In this document: one piece after another, positions 1 to 13,447 of the stretch
Layout: every line of letters starts with the position of its first letter
How positions within the stretch are numbered: position 1 is the stretch's first letter
Source of the DNA: Galerina marginata
Taxonomy: Eukaryota > Basidiomycota > Agaricomycetes > Agaricales > Galerinaceae
DNA: 64,000 nucleotides
NCBI GenBank assembly: GCA_023014335.1
Contig: JAECYW010000012.1
Span: forward strand, 1,488,001-1,552,000
Direction: 5' to 3'
Translations under genes and position numbers: made by a program
Notes under the pieces: generated by a model
What the model saw: the letters and a program-made list of their open reading frames with translations, nothing else
Database searches by the model: none
Told to the model about the DNA's origin: nothing

Positions 1-3000
1 CTGTATCTTGGACTTGTAACGTTTGATGTATCTTACTTCCTCTTTCGCAGAACATTTCACTGCGTTCACGTCGGACGTCATTCTACTCAGGCAGGACTTC
101 TCGTTACGCCGGGAAACGAGATCGGATATGGTGACCTCTGCTCTCCGTGTCTTAAAGTTTGATCGACCCTCTACAGAAAACGTCAGGTCATCACAATCTA
201 CTTTTGCTTTGCTCCCGAATCAGTACTTGCTCTCTCGTTGGGAGGCGAACAGTCTTAGTGGTGCATCCCTGGTGATACTAGAATGTGATTCCGCTAACTT
301 GAAGATAACGCCTTCTTGTTCTCTTGGTTTATCTCTGGTGTTCCTGTGACGATGTCCGGCGGTTGCCTGAAGCAAGTTTATCCTTGCTTCATATTTGCCT
401 TGCTCATCCCTCAATTACCATCGCATCGCGCCGGCCTCTCCAAAAAAATTCGACTCTCGAGTCTGCTCCAATTGGCTAACTGGAAACTGTTTCACTCTGC
501 TCCGGTGCATCGCTGTGCTAAGCAGTCCTGTTAGCCATCGTTTTAACCACAGCCAAGTAGGTTCTGACGGCGGAAACTCTACATCTATCAGCGCCTCCTA
601 GCTTGTGTGTCCTCCGTCCTGCCTTCGAACGTGCTCTTGCATTCAATGACAATAAATTTCTATTCCGGGAACTCCACATCCCCTTCTGTTCATCCCCTTT
701 TACCAAACGCCGACTGGGTGAACCTAAGCTGCCTATTTGACTACGGCTAATCATACTGGATAGACTTAAACATCAGGGGGACAAAGTATTTTTAGTACTG
801 GGAGATGTAGTCTTGGTCCTTGGGTAATATGGCAGAAGCGGCCACGGTGGTTTGAAGCTTGAAGCTTGCCAGACGCGGAGAGGAGGGGGATGTGGTTGAA
901 TTGGCTGTGCGCGTCCGACAAGAGTTCGCCTGGATGCCCGACTAATACCGCCGGGCCTTTGGCGCGCAATGAGCTGCTTATATGCTTTGCTTTGACTTTG
1001 ACGCCCAGACTTTTGGATAGAATTGCTCCGGATCTTGTGAAATCGCGACACACTTTCTTCCCCCTTCGCTCATTCGCTTTCCCGAGGTCTTAACTTGGCT
1101 CGATGTATTCTTTGCGGGCATAACCGCTTTTATTTCGGCTCTCGTTCACCCTTATGTGCGTCATTGATTCATTGAATTGAGCCGTCGTGCCTGTCCTTGA
1201 CTGCTCTAAAATATAATAGACCCGAATCTCCTTGAAGGTGCCTTCGAAGTCCTCTTGCCTGTAACCGTCGTACATTGTTTAGCAACTGACTTCCTGCTTG
1301 AGCGTGAAAGTCTAGACCGGTTGGCCATGCAAGACGACCGCGCTCCACAGTGTATTCAATCGCCTTTGAATTCGGTACACCTTTCTGAAGCTCCGAGTCC
1401 GGCTTCTGCGGATGCATACTAGTCCAACTACTCTTTCTTATCAACCGTTGTTGATAACCGGAACTTCGACGTCGGGTGCTTACACTTTGCTGCCCGCCAC
1501 AAAGCTAGGAAAACATGAGAACTCGGGCCCTGCAGGCGAGTCACCTGTTGAAATCGCCCAATCCCAGCCTGGGAGGTTAATGTTAAGAAATCAAGTCTGG
1601 AGTCGTGGTGACTGCGCAGATCATCTATCTACCTTGTCTACTTATCGAATCGGGAAAACACGATGCTAAAGTCCTTACTCAATGGGCAAAATTATGGGAA
1701 GCGATTGAGGCAGCCCGTTCGACGGCTTACGGATAGATAGCGTCTGGAGCACCCCCGGGCTCTGGCGCTTCAATCTTTTTTACCCCACAATTTACCCCAC
1801 TTCATTTAACTTTGTCCCCAGGTCTCCACTTGAGGCAAAGCGCGCAGAAGTCGAAGTCATGCGTACTTTGATCTAGCGATGATCGTCGTACAAGGCAGGC
1901 TAGGCAGAACACAGCACCTTATTTTTGTCTCTGATTCGTTTCATGAAGTATTGAGTTTCTTTAGCTCTATGTTATCTATCACAAGGATCTTAACCTGAAC
2001 CCCAGACCACGCCCACGACTCTCAAGACTTCTGAATTGCGTGCTACTACTTCGCTGACCTTTCCCCTGGGTATCAGAAATTTCAAATCATTCACCTCGGT
2101 GTATCCGTAACAGACAGACTTTCATTCGCACACCTCCTCTTATCTATGTATACTCCGCCCGGCCGTGTCATTCTGGAATGGGCCTTGTCACGCTTTATCT
2201 TCGTCCTTGAGAAGATCTCTGATTTCGGGTGCGATGTGGCGCGGTACCATTATTTGGGACCACAATGACCAAGAGAGCAAAAAGGATGCCTACAAGATGA
2301 TCCTATGATCCTTTCAAGATCGTGCTTGTTTCCTAACCGAAATTAATAGGATATTAAATACCACGATGGTGACTTGATTGAGGCGTACTACTACCTATGA
2401 ATCAACTTCAATAAAATTTCTTCGAGGTGAATATCTATATACTTGGTTGTTGCGACTGAACAAGAAGGTTGAGTGCAAAGCCGAACGACCGTACCTCTGT
2501 GTCGCTTATTACATTACACGATCCAGGCCTCGAGCTCTTTATAAAGCTCCTCCAACATCGCATTGCACTGCCGATGTTTGGAATCAAAGAGGCTGAATTG
2601 CCAACTGACCGATGTCACATAAAGTTGGGGTACTTACCTGCATCTGGGTATCTGTCAGACAGTTCTAGGGACACTTGACATCGATAATTTATATCAGGAT
2701 CGCGGCGTTAACAGTGCGATATTGATGCGTCCTGCCATTTATTTGCCGACGAGGGTATGGGTATCAATTCCTGGACCATATAATGACGCGATGTACACCC
2801 ACAGCCTGAGTAGAGGTGGTATGTAATTACTTCACTCGTACTTAGATGATGCATTGCTCGACAAGGTGATCGGGATTCGGTAGTGTCACTGTATGCACAG
2901 AGCGTGTCACTCGCCTTGAAGCGGTTAAATGGCCTCCAGAACAGAGCCATGGTTGCAGATCGAGGACCATGGGATCGAGGACAAGGTCAACGCTGTTGCC

Positions 3001-5061
3001 TAATATACTAGTCAGCAGACACCTAAGAGCTTGGGCCATGAGTACTTGAGTTTGGACGCCTGGAGGTATCCGCAATCAATCGATATAGTGCCCTGTGGCT
3101 TCAATGGCTGCGACGGACGCTGTAGGACATCATCAATAGTCAGCACATACATCATGCGTCTCCCAGGTTCGTCCAGGGCGAACCGAGGCCATCGTCCCGT
3201 TTGACGATTTCCAATTCGGACCGAGAAATTCTTTACTCCATTTTGGCCATCAGCAGGAGATTCTGGTCGGCTGCAAAATCGCGGAAAGGACACCTTCCAA
3301 CTGACCAAGCGGCCTGGTAAACTTGTAGTGTAAACGCATCCTTGTGACTTTCAATGACTTCAGCCATCCAAGGGTGTAGTAAGCGCTTGTGCGATGGTGT
3401 TTGAATTAGCCGACTGGGAAAGGTCTCTGTACGGATTTAGGTCTAAAGAGCTGATTTCGATCGGCATTGTCGCCAGAACTGTGACGACGGGGGAAAGCTG
3501 AAGAAGCTGTTTTGAAGACGAAGCGAAATGTGAGGCTTATTGTAACATGTAAGCTCTTGTAAGGTGATCACCTGAATGAAATAAAAAGCCCGCTCTTTTG
3601 AAATTCAAGTGCCGCGGAGTGTTGACGAGCAGCCTCAGTTTTGCAACACGACAAATCGAGGGGCAGATAAATCTGAGGGAAACTGAGGTAAATGAAAATC
3701 GATAGGCGGTTTTTTTGGGTTATTTCCTGTCAGAAGTCACGCACACCATAGCTGTCGCGGTCAGGATCCAAGGCGTCGATACTAACTGAGATCAGTGCCA
3801 TGTGGGGGGTTACAAAGCCACCCACGGTAAACGTAGCCTTTGGGAGCATTGAGATGGGCTAAAAGGCCGTCAACCTGGGGCGAGAGGATCCGGTTTTCAT
3901 GAGAGAGTACATAGCAATCGCCTCCGAGGCGAGGTGTGTCGAAAGGCTTGTAGACGATAGTGGCTCAAGACGTCGGTACTGCCACTGTGCTTGGTTTGTG
4001 TGTCAAAACGCTAACTAGTTTGTATCGAAGGAAGTCATGTATTGACCTACAGTAAATGAACATGACTGAAGGGAGTTCCTCCAGCAGGAGTTATTCAAGT
4101 TATCAATAATCCCATTATCGACAAATATAGAGTGGGTACGTCACATTGTTTGAGTGAGGCTCCTTGACACCAGCTGTTCCATTGGCGAGCGCCGAGAGCG
4201 TCCGGGGCGAACCTGCAGTCCAGTCACGCAGAAGCCAGTTAAGTACGTGGAGCTGACAAGATTGTTTACTGGAGTCTGGAGTACGTTGGTACTGTAGTTG
4301 TCCACTAGAAATTTTCGAGGGTGTTGATGGAGCAGTCGTGGAGATGAAGAGAAAATCTGTAAAGAATGTCAGGAAGTAAGGCCTCGAGGCTTCGGCAGGA
4401 GCCTTGCGGATGGGGGTTATCGCAGTATGGGACGATTAGTACGCCCGCAGGAGAAACGTTGACAGCGCAAGGGTTGAACCGGGGTTCGGCAGGAAATCTC
4501 CAGGATGAATGTGTATCGTAAGATGGAACGGTGGCACCTTGGGCCACTGGAACTCGGAAAAACATGGTGGTGAGTGCCCTATTTGTTTCTGATGCCAACC
4601 TTGATGCATGAAGTTGAACCTGCTGCCTAAACCTCTCTGGCACCACTTTCGCCACATAATGTTGACTATACGCGGCCAGGGAACAGCTGTCGCGAGAGTC
4701 GGAAAAAGAAGCTTACCGGTCTCGTGGTCCTGGCTGGAGCTTAAATGTTGAAGCAAAACGTTGAAGCTTGAAGCCGTGAGGGCAGGCCGATGTTGATTGC
4801 AAGTTGATTGCAACAAGTTCTACGCTACGCTGTACAGGGTGTATCAACCGCAGAAACACTACAGAAATCGACATGTACAGCAGCTAGATAGCAACGCATT
4901 GTCGGAAAGGTACTATAACAAGTGGGTAAAGCGCTAAAGGTATAAAATCCGTTGAGGAGTTCCGCAATGCTAACACTCGGGATACAGCGTAAGGCAAACG
5001 GAGGATTTGGAATCATTACATAGAGGGTCGTTAAAGGGTACAGGTTGGAGAGGGGAGGCGA
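1..5061. other. gene-sparse region, no gene recognised
   Basis: About 5 kb with only short overlapping open frames (none above about 130 codons), no continuous frame with plausible splice junctions, and no protein motif I recognise. Short minus-strand frames near 2842-3308 and 4305-4816 read somewhat protein-like, but they overlap one another in different frames and cannot be joined convincingly. No terminal repeats or transposase/reverse-transcriptase motifs were seen. It may hold long UTRs, decayed coding sequence or simple intergenic DNA. Confidence 0.5.
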
Positions 5062-7817
5062 CTAGGCTGCGGTACCCTTTTCATAGGCTGGGGGTGGAAT
5101 GTCTTGTGTAATTACATCCACGGAATCGTCATGTAGGTTGGACCTTGGGCCAGTGTAATGCCTATGAGCACCTAGGACATACCAGACACTGGAGAATCTC
5201 TTCTCAGTCAAGGCGACTCAAACAAAGAGGAAACGACATACGAGGCGAGCACAACGACACCGATCGTGATGACCTGGATAGAAAACGACCATCAGCACGA
5301 TCTCCGCTGCGTAAGGGCAATTAAGAACTCACAGAAGCATAGTTCATATTATTCGCTGTGACAGGCATGATGGTTGGAAGCGAGAAAATAACACAAATGA
5401 ACAGTGTCCATGATATACAAATTGTATTGCAAATTAGGCCCAGCTTTCCATCACCCATGTAAAACGGTCCAGGCTTGAACATGACCTCAGGGTGATTCTG
5501 GTATATTCTGCGGCAGAAAATTGGGATAATGTAGCTGGAGTCAAGGGCTATAGCTGTCAGCGAGAAGATGGCATTCGCAGCGACAGGACTGGCAAGGTCG
5601 AGCAGGCCAGGAAGAATGCTGATAATTGTAGTAAACCAAATGGCACGGAGGGGGGTATGTGTTTTCGTTGAGTTCTTGCCAAAGTACCCTGCATCAGGAA
5701 GGCCTTTTCAAACAATAAAATAGTTTGGTCATAGTCTGTGCAGTCATGGCGGTGATAAAAGCTTACCATGATCGCGACTGAAGGCGTAGATCGTTCTCGA
5801 TGCCGCCTGGAGAGCTGTTTGAACGACGAAGAACGCAGTGATGCATACAAAGGCCTGAAAAGAATGAGTAGATTAACAATATACGAGCATCAATCGCCTT
5901 ATATGAGTCTCACCCAGATGATCAAAGCACCGGTTTTTCCAGCTCGCAGGACCAGAATCTAATGTCACATTAGAAAAATAATAAATGGGGATGTAGTCGA
6001 AAGCAATACCTCGAGGAAGGCAGAACCGGAGGCGCCGGGCAGGTTCTCTCTACGATAACGGAAACGTCAATAGTGCGTATATATTCGGTTCAGCAGGTAC
6101 TGACAGAGGGCCGGAGCAAAGTATAAGCACAATATTCAACAGCCAGCCAAGAAGACCGGTACCAATCACTATGGCCAGGATTTAGACAAGTGAGGCAGAG
6201 ATTTCCATAAACGAGCTTACCAGCAATAAAGATCGCAGAAGGTGCTGTAGGTGGCCCAGGATAATGAGCCAAAGCTGGGTGATAGAAGCCACTGTATCGT
6301 ACCTGCGTATGCAGCGCGGCGGACCTCCTCACTGAAAACAACATCAGAAATGCATCACATGCTCAAGGGAGTCCTGGCTTACGAGATATGCGCCGTGGCG
6401 TCATAATCCTGCCAAAGCCTAAGAGCCTGTCACTTCACAGACATATCAGGACATACCGTCATCTATGTCGATGTAAGTTTGGTTTTTAAGAAGATCAAAC
6501 GGAATTCTAGAGCACATACCGTCCATTGAACAGAAAGAAGACCAAATAGGAAAGCAATTCCAGTATTCCAGCCTCCAGTTTGGTTGACAATCCCTCCTGA
6601 GCCAAATACATAGCTGGCTGGATGCATATCCGACCGCGCAGTCTTGGCCAGGAGAACAATTATGATGACTGATTTATTTTATTCAGGATCTTACAAGTTA
6701 ATACTGAAAATTTCTCACTCACCGACAGTTGTCCCCAAGTTAACGAAAACGAATCCTTTCGTGAAACGCGCAAGGTGGCGTGTCGCCACGGAATTGAGCA
6801 AACCATGCAAGACAAGCAGTCCAGCAAAGAGACCAACAGTTTTTCCCTGATATTAGCCGTCATTTCAGTTCTAAGTCCATTCAAGAATTTGGTAAACTCA
6901 CAGCAGTGATTTCGTAGTTACCATTCTGCGCGATGAAGATGGTAAGCGAGGTCAAGTCATTTGCGTCACTGCATTAATGGCTAACCTTCCCAATAGTAAT
7001 TGCACCCAGGATCATGTTGGCAAGACCGAATTCAGTTGAAGAGATACCGGCAATTTGGCCTTCGGAAGATGGGTTCTAGCTCTAGTGACCAACGAGGAGA
7101 TGGAGACGTACCGAGGATATTGAGCCACCCGACTACCCATCCGACCTTGAGAATTCGTCAATAAAACGGGGCAGAAACTGAAGCCCTCTGACACACCCTA
7201 GCACGGTGCTTCTTTGGTACAAGTTGAGCAGAAGCCGTGTACCTAGACATTCGAAAATGAATTCGAGACGCAATCAGCATTAGAAAAAGCTTACAGTCCA
7301 CCACAGGTAGGAAATGCGCTAACAATCTCTGCAATACTGGAACCCAGGGTAAAGCACATGCATGCTCCAAGAATCCAGCACCATACTACCTGTGATAAGG
7401 TTAGCACAAAAGTATTGTAAAGTAAAGCGACTGACAGAAGAGGGCCCTCCAAGGAGAAGTGGGGTATTGAAAGTCGTCGCAATACTAGAACATAAGCCCT
7501 GGTAGACCAAAATTACTGATAGATCACGTCAAAACACAGCGAAAATCTCTCACCATGATGCTGAACGCAAAACTGATCTAAATAGGTCCATGAATGAGTC
7601 CAGCCTACTGTGGTGACGTCGATCTGGATGGACGTACCGTGGCCAAGTTGGTAAACTCTCGCTTGAACGAGGGCTTGTACCCCAAAGCCACCAGCTCTCT
7701 ATCATCTTCATCGGTGGTATCCAGCGATGGTGGTCGTTTTTCGCCTGAGTCGCTCACTGACATCGCTGAATTAGAAAGTGACGGTTTTGAGGGAAAGGCT
7801 GATGGGTAGAGGCTCAA
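5062..7817 (-). CDS. amino acid / GABA permease (APC superfamily)
   Basis: Many-exon gene for a 12-helix plasma- or vacuolar-membrane transporter of the fungal amino acid/choline/GABA family (Uga4-like). The N-terminal exon starts at 7817 and holds the family entry motif ELVALGYKPSFKREFTNL. Later exons give GLCSSIATTFNTPLLLGG, then WILGACMCFTLGSSIAEIVS followed by FPTCGG, the classic helix 2 region. Further on come QLVPKKHRARV and SYVFGSGGIVNQTGGWNTG. Near the C-terminus MPVTANNMNYAS is followed by a 59-nt intron, then ITIGVVVLAS, and after another intron WYVLGAHRHYTGPR. The protein ends PPPAYEKGTAA and stop (5062-5064). Known of the family: proton-driven uptake of amino acids, GABA or polyamines. 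The exact substrate cannot be read from sequence. Exon borders were checked only in part. Confidence 0.88.
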
Positions 7818-8708
7818 ATTATGGCTGACCGGTTCGTTAAGGTGGAAGTTACCTCACGAGAAGGACTGAGGAGCCGAGGAGCCTTTGATTCCACGGGTGT
7901 ACAGTGGAGTACATATGGGCCAATGTAGCCACACGAACACCTGAAAGTCGTGATCGGGATCGAAATAACTGCGATAAGCGACAAATCAAAACAAGAACCT
8001 TGTCAATGATAATCTGTGGACAATAAATCCCCTCTTACCGCGCGCAATTATCTATGCGCATATTTCATCCCAGAACTGAGCCACTGCTACTGACACCAGA
8101 TTGCCACTCGACAGCTTCAAGCCCGAGCCGGGCGAAATCGAGGAGCAGTTTGACAAGCCTGTACGAAACCAGAACCTTTTGCGCAACACCTGAGATAGAA
8201 AGCAGGATGCAAGCTGAAGCGCGATATGTACACGGTGTACACGGCCATCGACGTTATCATTCAATTGAGGTCGTACGACAGCCATCCACGATGTACAGGG
8301 TCCTGTCCAGAAAGTCAAATATTTCCGCATCTGACACTCGAGCACTTTTGTCAATGAACAGTGCAATGTGGCACTGAGAGGCACATGTGTTTATCGGCTT
8401 ATGTTCTACAGGTATATTCATGACAATAGTGCTAGACTAAGCTAGCTTCTTATACTCGAAGAAAATGTTCATAGGAATGTAAATCGTGAAGATGAGAAAC
8501 ATGTATGGAATGCATAATAAATATATGCTTATGAATGGGTACAGAGGACATAGAACAAGACAAGCGTCAGAGCAAGGTGGACAAGAAAACACTTCGAAAG
8601 CAGAGAGAGCAAAGCAAGAGTTTCAAGAAGGGCGTAGGAAGGGGAAGGGAGCGCCATTAGTGGATAAACTAGATTAAAGGCGATACCTGTTGCGTAACAG
8701 ACGCCAAG
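7818..8708. other. intergenic, nothing recognised
   Basis: About 0.9 kb between the permease start and the stop of the coiled-coil gene. It should hold the permease promoter/5'UTR and the 3' end of the neighbour. Only short open frames lie on both strands, with no domain or repeat that I can support. Confidence 0.4.
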
Positions 8709-11700
8709 CTATATCATGCGAGGGCCGGCTATCAAACTACGTCCACGAGCCGGCGTCGAGCTTGAGCCGACCTCGACATTTTCTTTTTCGTCTTGCTCTG
8801 GAACAGCACTGGGTGCAGGACTGGCGTTGACTCCCGCCCTCGAAAGCTTTGCCTTGGTTTGTCCCTCATTAGAGGCCACCGAGGATACACGTCGATGGGG
8901 TACATGTATAGGCGGCGGAGGTGCCACTGCTGCCCTGGCTGATGACGACCGGGACAGGGACGAAATGCGACCAGATGGTGTTGGCTGTTCCAGCCACAGG
9001 ACGGACGCCCTTTCAATGGTGGTGGACCCATTGAGCCCTCTACACCAGCCCGTGATTTCGTGACGGATGAGGACGCCGATGAGGTCCCGTTGGCATTGAT
9101 GCGCATGCTTTTTCCAAGAGCAGGTGACCTTAGATGAAGATTCGGAGGGATTGATCCGCTCTTTCTTCATGCTCGCGGTCGGCAGGATATCCGTCCCGGA
9201 GTCCGAAATTACTGAGGGAGGTCGAGATATAGGCGTCGCACTAAAGATGGAAGAGTCGCGTCGATGGGCAACTTTAGACGGTTGAGCGGGGGTACTACCA
9301 GCGGTACCCTTGAAACCGAACTTCCTCTTGAGCTACAAAAGAAATTAGTACGCTCAACGGGCTGGAAAATAAAAGAAGCTCACTAATTCGAGCTCCTGTT
9401 GTTTCGAATCTAACGCAATGTTGAGACCAAGAAGATCTTCCTTGTCCTGCGAGTGCATCTTGTTGATCTGAACAATCTTAACCTCCTTGTCGGCACTCTC
9501 CTGCTGGAGAGCGTGAATCTGCCGCCGAAGACGTTCGACTTCTTCCTTGAGCACGGTAACACGGTCCCTGGATGTCTTGAGCTCGACGTCTACCTCGGCC
9601 TTCGCTCGGACGAGCTCGTCTATATGCAACTTGGTCTCGTCTTGCTGTCCAGCTGCATCCTGAAGCGCACGGCTCTGCTGGCTGACGAAGTGCAGGTGAT
9701 CAGCGTTTAAGCGAGCTCATCTCCTCGCGGAGTCGCTCAAGTTCTGATTCCCGTTCCATGTATGCCTTGCATATGCTGGGCAATTTCTTCATCGCGGTGG
9801 ACGGATATTTTCTTGGAGACGAGCAGCGTTATCGTTGGCATACTGTTGTTCCTGTTCGAGCTTGAGATATACGACCATCACGCTCTTGCAACTCGCGACC
9901 AAGGCCTTCAGCATGTTCTCGTTCTTGCTGAAGAGCATCTTCGAGCTAATATTGGGGTAGAATGCGTCAAATATTGAAAACCCATTGGCGAAAAGAACAG
10001 AAGCATACCTCATCGCGATCTTTTTCAAGAGAATCCTTGAGATTCCAGACCTCCTGGAGCTCGGCCTCCTAGCTCGTCTTTCTTATTCTGACTCTCGTTC
10101 CACTCCATCTCCATACTGGAAGTTTTGAGCTCCAATTCCTCCAAATCAGTCTTGACAGCATCGCGGTCGGCGATCGCTTCCGCCTTTTCTCTCTCGAGAC
10201 CGAGGATCTTGTCGGTGGCTTTCTCGGTATGCTCCCACTGAGCTTCCAACTCCGTTTTGAGGGTAGCGTGCTCGTCATTGCGAGATTTGAGTTGCTGTCT
10301 GAGTTCCTCTAGTTGCTCTTCCCAGCCGGCCTTCTGTACCTCGAGACCTTCGTACTTCATCTTCAACTCCTCCAGCTCCTGCCTCAACGCAAACTCGACT
10401 GTCCGGAACCGCTGTGTTTCCTCGACCGTCTTCTGATCCTTCTCCATGAGTAAGCGTTTCAGCTCCTCTTCATCGAACATCCCGACTGCTAACATTGCCC
10501 ATCATCTCAATTTGCTCCTTCGCTTCTCTGATGCCCTCCTTCAACTCTCGCTCGCTCTCATCACGAGTCCATAGGCTTTCTTTAAGGTTCATGATATCCT
10601 CACTACGTTCCCTGACCAGTCCTTCGAGCGTCTCTACCTCCTCTCGAAGCTGCTTCTCCCTATTCATCCAGTCTGTCCTGTCCCGCTCCAAGCTGGCGAT
10701 TTGCCGATGGAGCATACGTAACTGCTTCTCCACTAGCCTCGTCCATCACACTGCGCTCCATGCTCTCCTGCCTCGAATCCTCAACGGCCTCTTCCAACTG
10801 GCGACATGCCTTCTCCATCTCCTGAACCTTCTTCTTCCATGACCGAAGAGCATTCTTTTTCTTAACGTCATCCTTCTCGACGTCTGAAAGTTTCTTGCCA
10901 AGAATTTCCACCAGCTCGTCGCGAGCTTTAAGGTCCGCTTCGTACTGCGCGCATAATTCCGTACGCAAAGCCAGTTGCGTTTGCAAGGAAATGATCAGGT
11001 TTTCCTCCTTAGAGGTCTTCCTGTTGTGTTTTGGAACACCTTTCGGTGGTGTAGCGGGTATCATCGTTTGGGGGGTGTAGTAGGTGTTGGCATGAGCGCT
11101 GAAGGGGTCTGGCTCAGAAGAAGCCCCGGAATACACGACCAGGCCCGAACTCGACTCGTCGTTGATGTCGGCTTCTGGTTCGGGATCCGTAGGTTTTGTC
11201 GACGACCGAAGCATGGACTGGAATACAGTATCGCTCACAGCACGACTACGGGCCTTTGCCGGGGGTGGTGTTGGTACAATTGAGGACGAAGTGATGCTAT
11301 CGGGTTTGAGGTCGCTTGACGGATACGCAGCCTCGCTCTCGACAGAATTTGCCATTGAGTAATACAAAGTTTGCCCGAGACTGAACGACTGGCTGCGTTC
11401 ATGAAGTGGTGCGGGGAACTGTGGCGACTTTTCCTTCGCAGTGGAAAATAGTTTCGTCGATGATTTGGCCTGAGGGTGCGACTTGTATCGGTTCCACGTC
11501 AGTAGAATCGTCTAGAACCGTCTCCTTCCCCTTCCCTTTGGGTCGATGTGGAGTGGAAGTCATCTGGTTAGGGATAGCCATCATTTCCAGCGCTGTTTAT
11601 GTCGGCCATTCTCGACGGTGGATGTCTCCAAAGAGGGAGATTCGAACATAGGACCCATTCACGTCAAATCCTAAGGCCGGGCGGGGGGAAAACAGGAATG

Positions 11701-12752
11701 TCAAGCTGCTGCGAAACGTCGAAGAGGTTCGAATTGTCGTTCGCATGCAGCAACATGATGGGAAAACGACAAGGACATGTCAGAGATGTCGGGTTTATGG
11801 CTAGGGCTTTCATGCGCATTGAACGACGAAAAAATGTCCGCAACGCTTGGCCTCGACTTTGTGCCAGATGAAGACCGCGTTACGGACGCGAGACCGCTTA
11901 GAGCTCGAAAGCTGCATGGGAAAGATGATCCAAGAATGGGGTTTCGTCCTTAGGTAGAGGAGGTTGTGGCTTATCCTGGAGTTCTGTGCTAAGAGACTGA
12001 TCTGGGGTAATGACCTTGAAGGCATCGCGAGGGAAGAACCGACATTTTGGCCTGTGCCCGGTGTATTCGGCTCTCGCAAGATGGAACGCTTCGAGTTGAA
12101 TCTATCCAATCCTGGAGAAAGAAAGTCGCTCTCCCCAGCTGGGTCATTAATTCGTATGGAATCCTGGGAAGGCCGGGAACTTTCTTGTCGTAAAAGGTCT
12201 AGTGAATGGACGACGGCCGGAATCCTTGACTGATCTTGTGGTATCTTGAGGTGGGCGTGGAGGAGATGGTCGAAGCATATCAAACGACGATCTCCGTGGC
12301 ATAGTTTGAGAAGAGGATGGGTTCCCATCAGTTGCGCTGTTATTAAGTGAAAGTTGAGAACCTGAAAGAATTGCCAATCAGTACTCTTCTCGCGATTTGG
12401 CGTGAAAAAAAAAGCCCACCATTTCCATTGATATGTGAATCAATCCGACCTTTTACTTTCTTGGGTACACCGGATGGCAGCGTATATGGAGATGGTGCAC
12501 GTTGTGCAGTCGCTATCTTCCTTGAGAGCCCCTCTGGACATGCGTTTAAACATGTTGCGTTTGCTGTGCACAGACGGGTGAGCTTGGCTCGCCAGGTTGA
12601 GGTCCAACAACACCAGATTCGTTGGGATGAAACATGGACAAATTTGGGTGTTGCTCGTAAACCTTCGTCAGGACATCACCCTGCGATGAGGACTGTTCAT
12701 CCTTCGCCGAGTGAAGATGAGGCTTGAGGGCTTGGGTGAATTTCGACCACAT
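8709..12752 (-). CDS. long coiled-coil protein, probably spindle-pole-body Cut12-like (frameshifted)
   Basis: Read from 12752 (MWSKFTQALKPHL) to the stop at 8709-8711 (LIAGPRMI). A Ser-rich N-terminal part contains SILREPNTPGTGQNV and, one frame over, RFFPRDAFKVITPDQS. This resembles the TPGT...V-x-F block of Cut12-type proteins, where a related motif binds PP1. A linker follows with HERSQSFSLGQTLYYSM, then about 500 residues of heptad-rich coiled coil (KARDELVEILGKKLSDVEK, RLRRQIHALQQESADKEV), and a Ser/Pro/basic tail. An intron is seen near 12361-12409 (gtgggc...tttcag), and others near 9332-9382 and 9958-10015. The locus needs roughly a dozen single-base frame corrections, far more than its neighbours, so it is either a low-quality stretch or a decaying gene. 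The Cut12 assignment is from remembered motif similarity and is moderate. Confidence 0.55.
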
Positions 12753-13447
12753 TTCCTGAATAGTTCCAGGACGGTGCCGCCCTTGTCTGCCAGTCGACGA
12801 GTAACGTTAACAAAGTTGATGGTGGTTGGAAGAAGCCAAGCCCTGTGACAACCTCGTGTAACGTTCACCGAAAGTCAACGGGACGCGACTGGCACGTGAT
12901 CGTGATGTTCTTTGTATGGACTCTCCGGGAGAAGGGCGCGTCAACAAGTCCAAACATTGCGTCGCGTCAATCATTCAGGTTCTAGCTTGGTCCAAAGCCA
13001 ACAATGAAGCAACTATTTCTCGTCTACAATAATCCCCCCCTCTACCCATCAGTAATTTGGGCAGAGAAATCTTCGATCCAAAGGACAGTCCTGGCTCTAA
13101 TACCACTACTCGACATTGCCACCTAAGAGCCACCTGGGACTCCGAGGAGACTTCCTACTACTAGAAACTTGAAAGGAACGATATCGATCTCATCTTGGAC
13201 GATGCATCAGCTCCATTTATCAACCTCGTTGACTCTAAGGTTTTAACCGCTAGTAGTAGCACCAAATATACCCAACGAGTTTCCTATTTCTGCTTTGCAA
13301 TCGGACCTGCTAGACTGCCCATCTTGTTAGTCCTACTTAGGATTCAAAGCACGTGTTGACTCCTATCCCGCCATAAAATGCCTGCACCCCACCCTTCGAG
13401 CCCGCGGTTTCACTTTATCCACCACGCTCTTTTTTTCCAATTCAAAG
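12753..13447. promoter_or_regulatory. divergent promoter region
   Basis: About 0.7 kb separating the divergently transcribed coiled-coil gene (-) and the solute-binding-protein gene (+). It contains a CACGTG box near 12893 and another near 13350, plus a TATA-like cataaaat at about 13372, some 70 nt before the ATG at 13448. No other coding evidence was seen. Confidence 0.4.

Noticed and set aside
2708..3308. Chain of three minus-strand frames
   Set aside because: Considered as an eroded gene, but I could not join them by introns or indels into recognisable protein.
4305..4816. Two overlapping minus-strand frames above 110 codons
   Set aside because: They overlap in different frames over the same DNA, share no splice solution and show no domain.
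11484..11520. A 37-nt GT...AG segment as an intron in the Cut12-like gene
   Set aside because: Shorter than any other intron here. A single extra base near 11438 joins DETIFH to AKEKSPQF and matches the remembered family pattern better.
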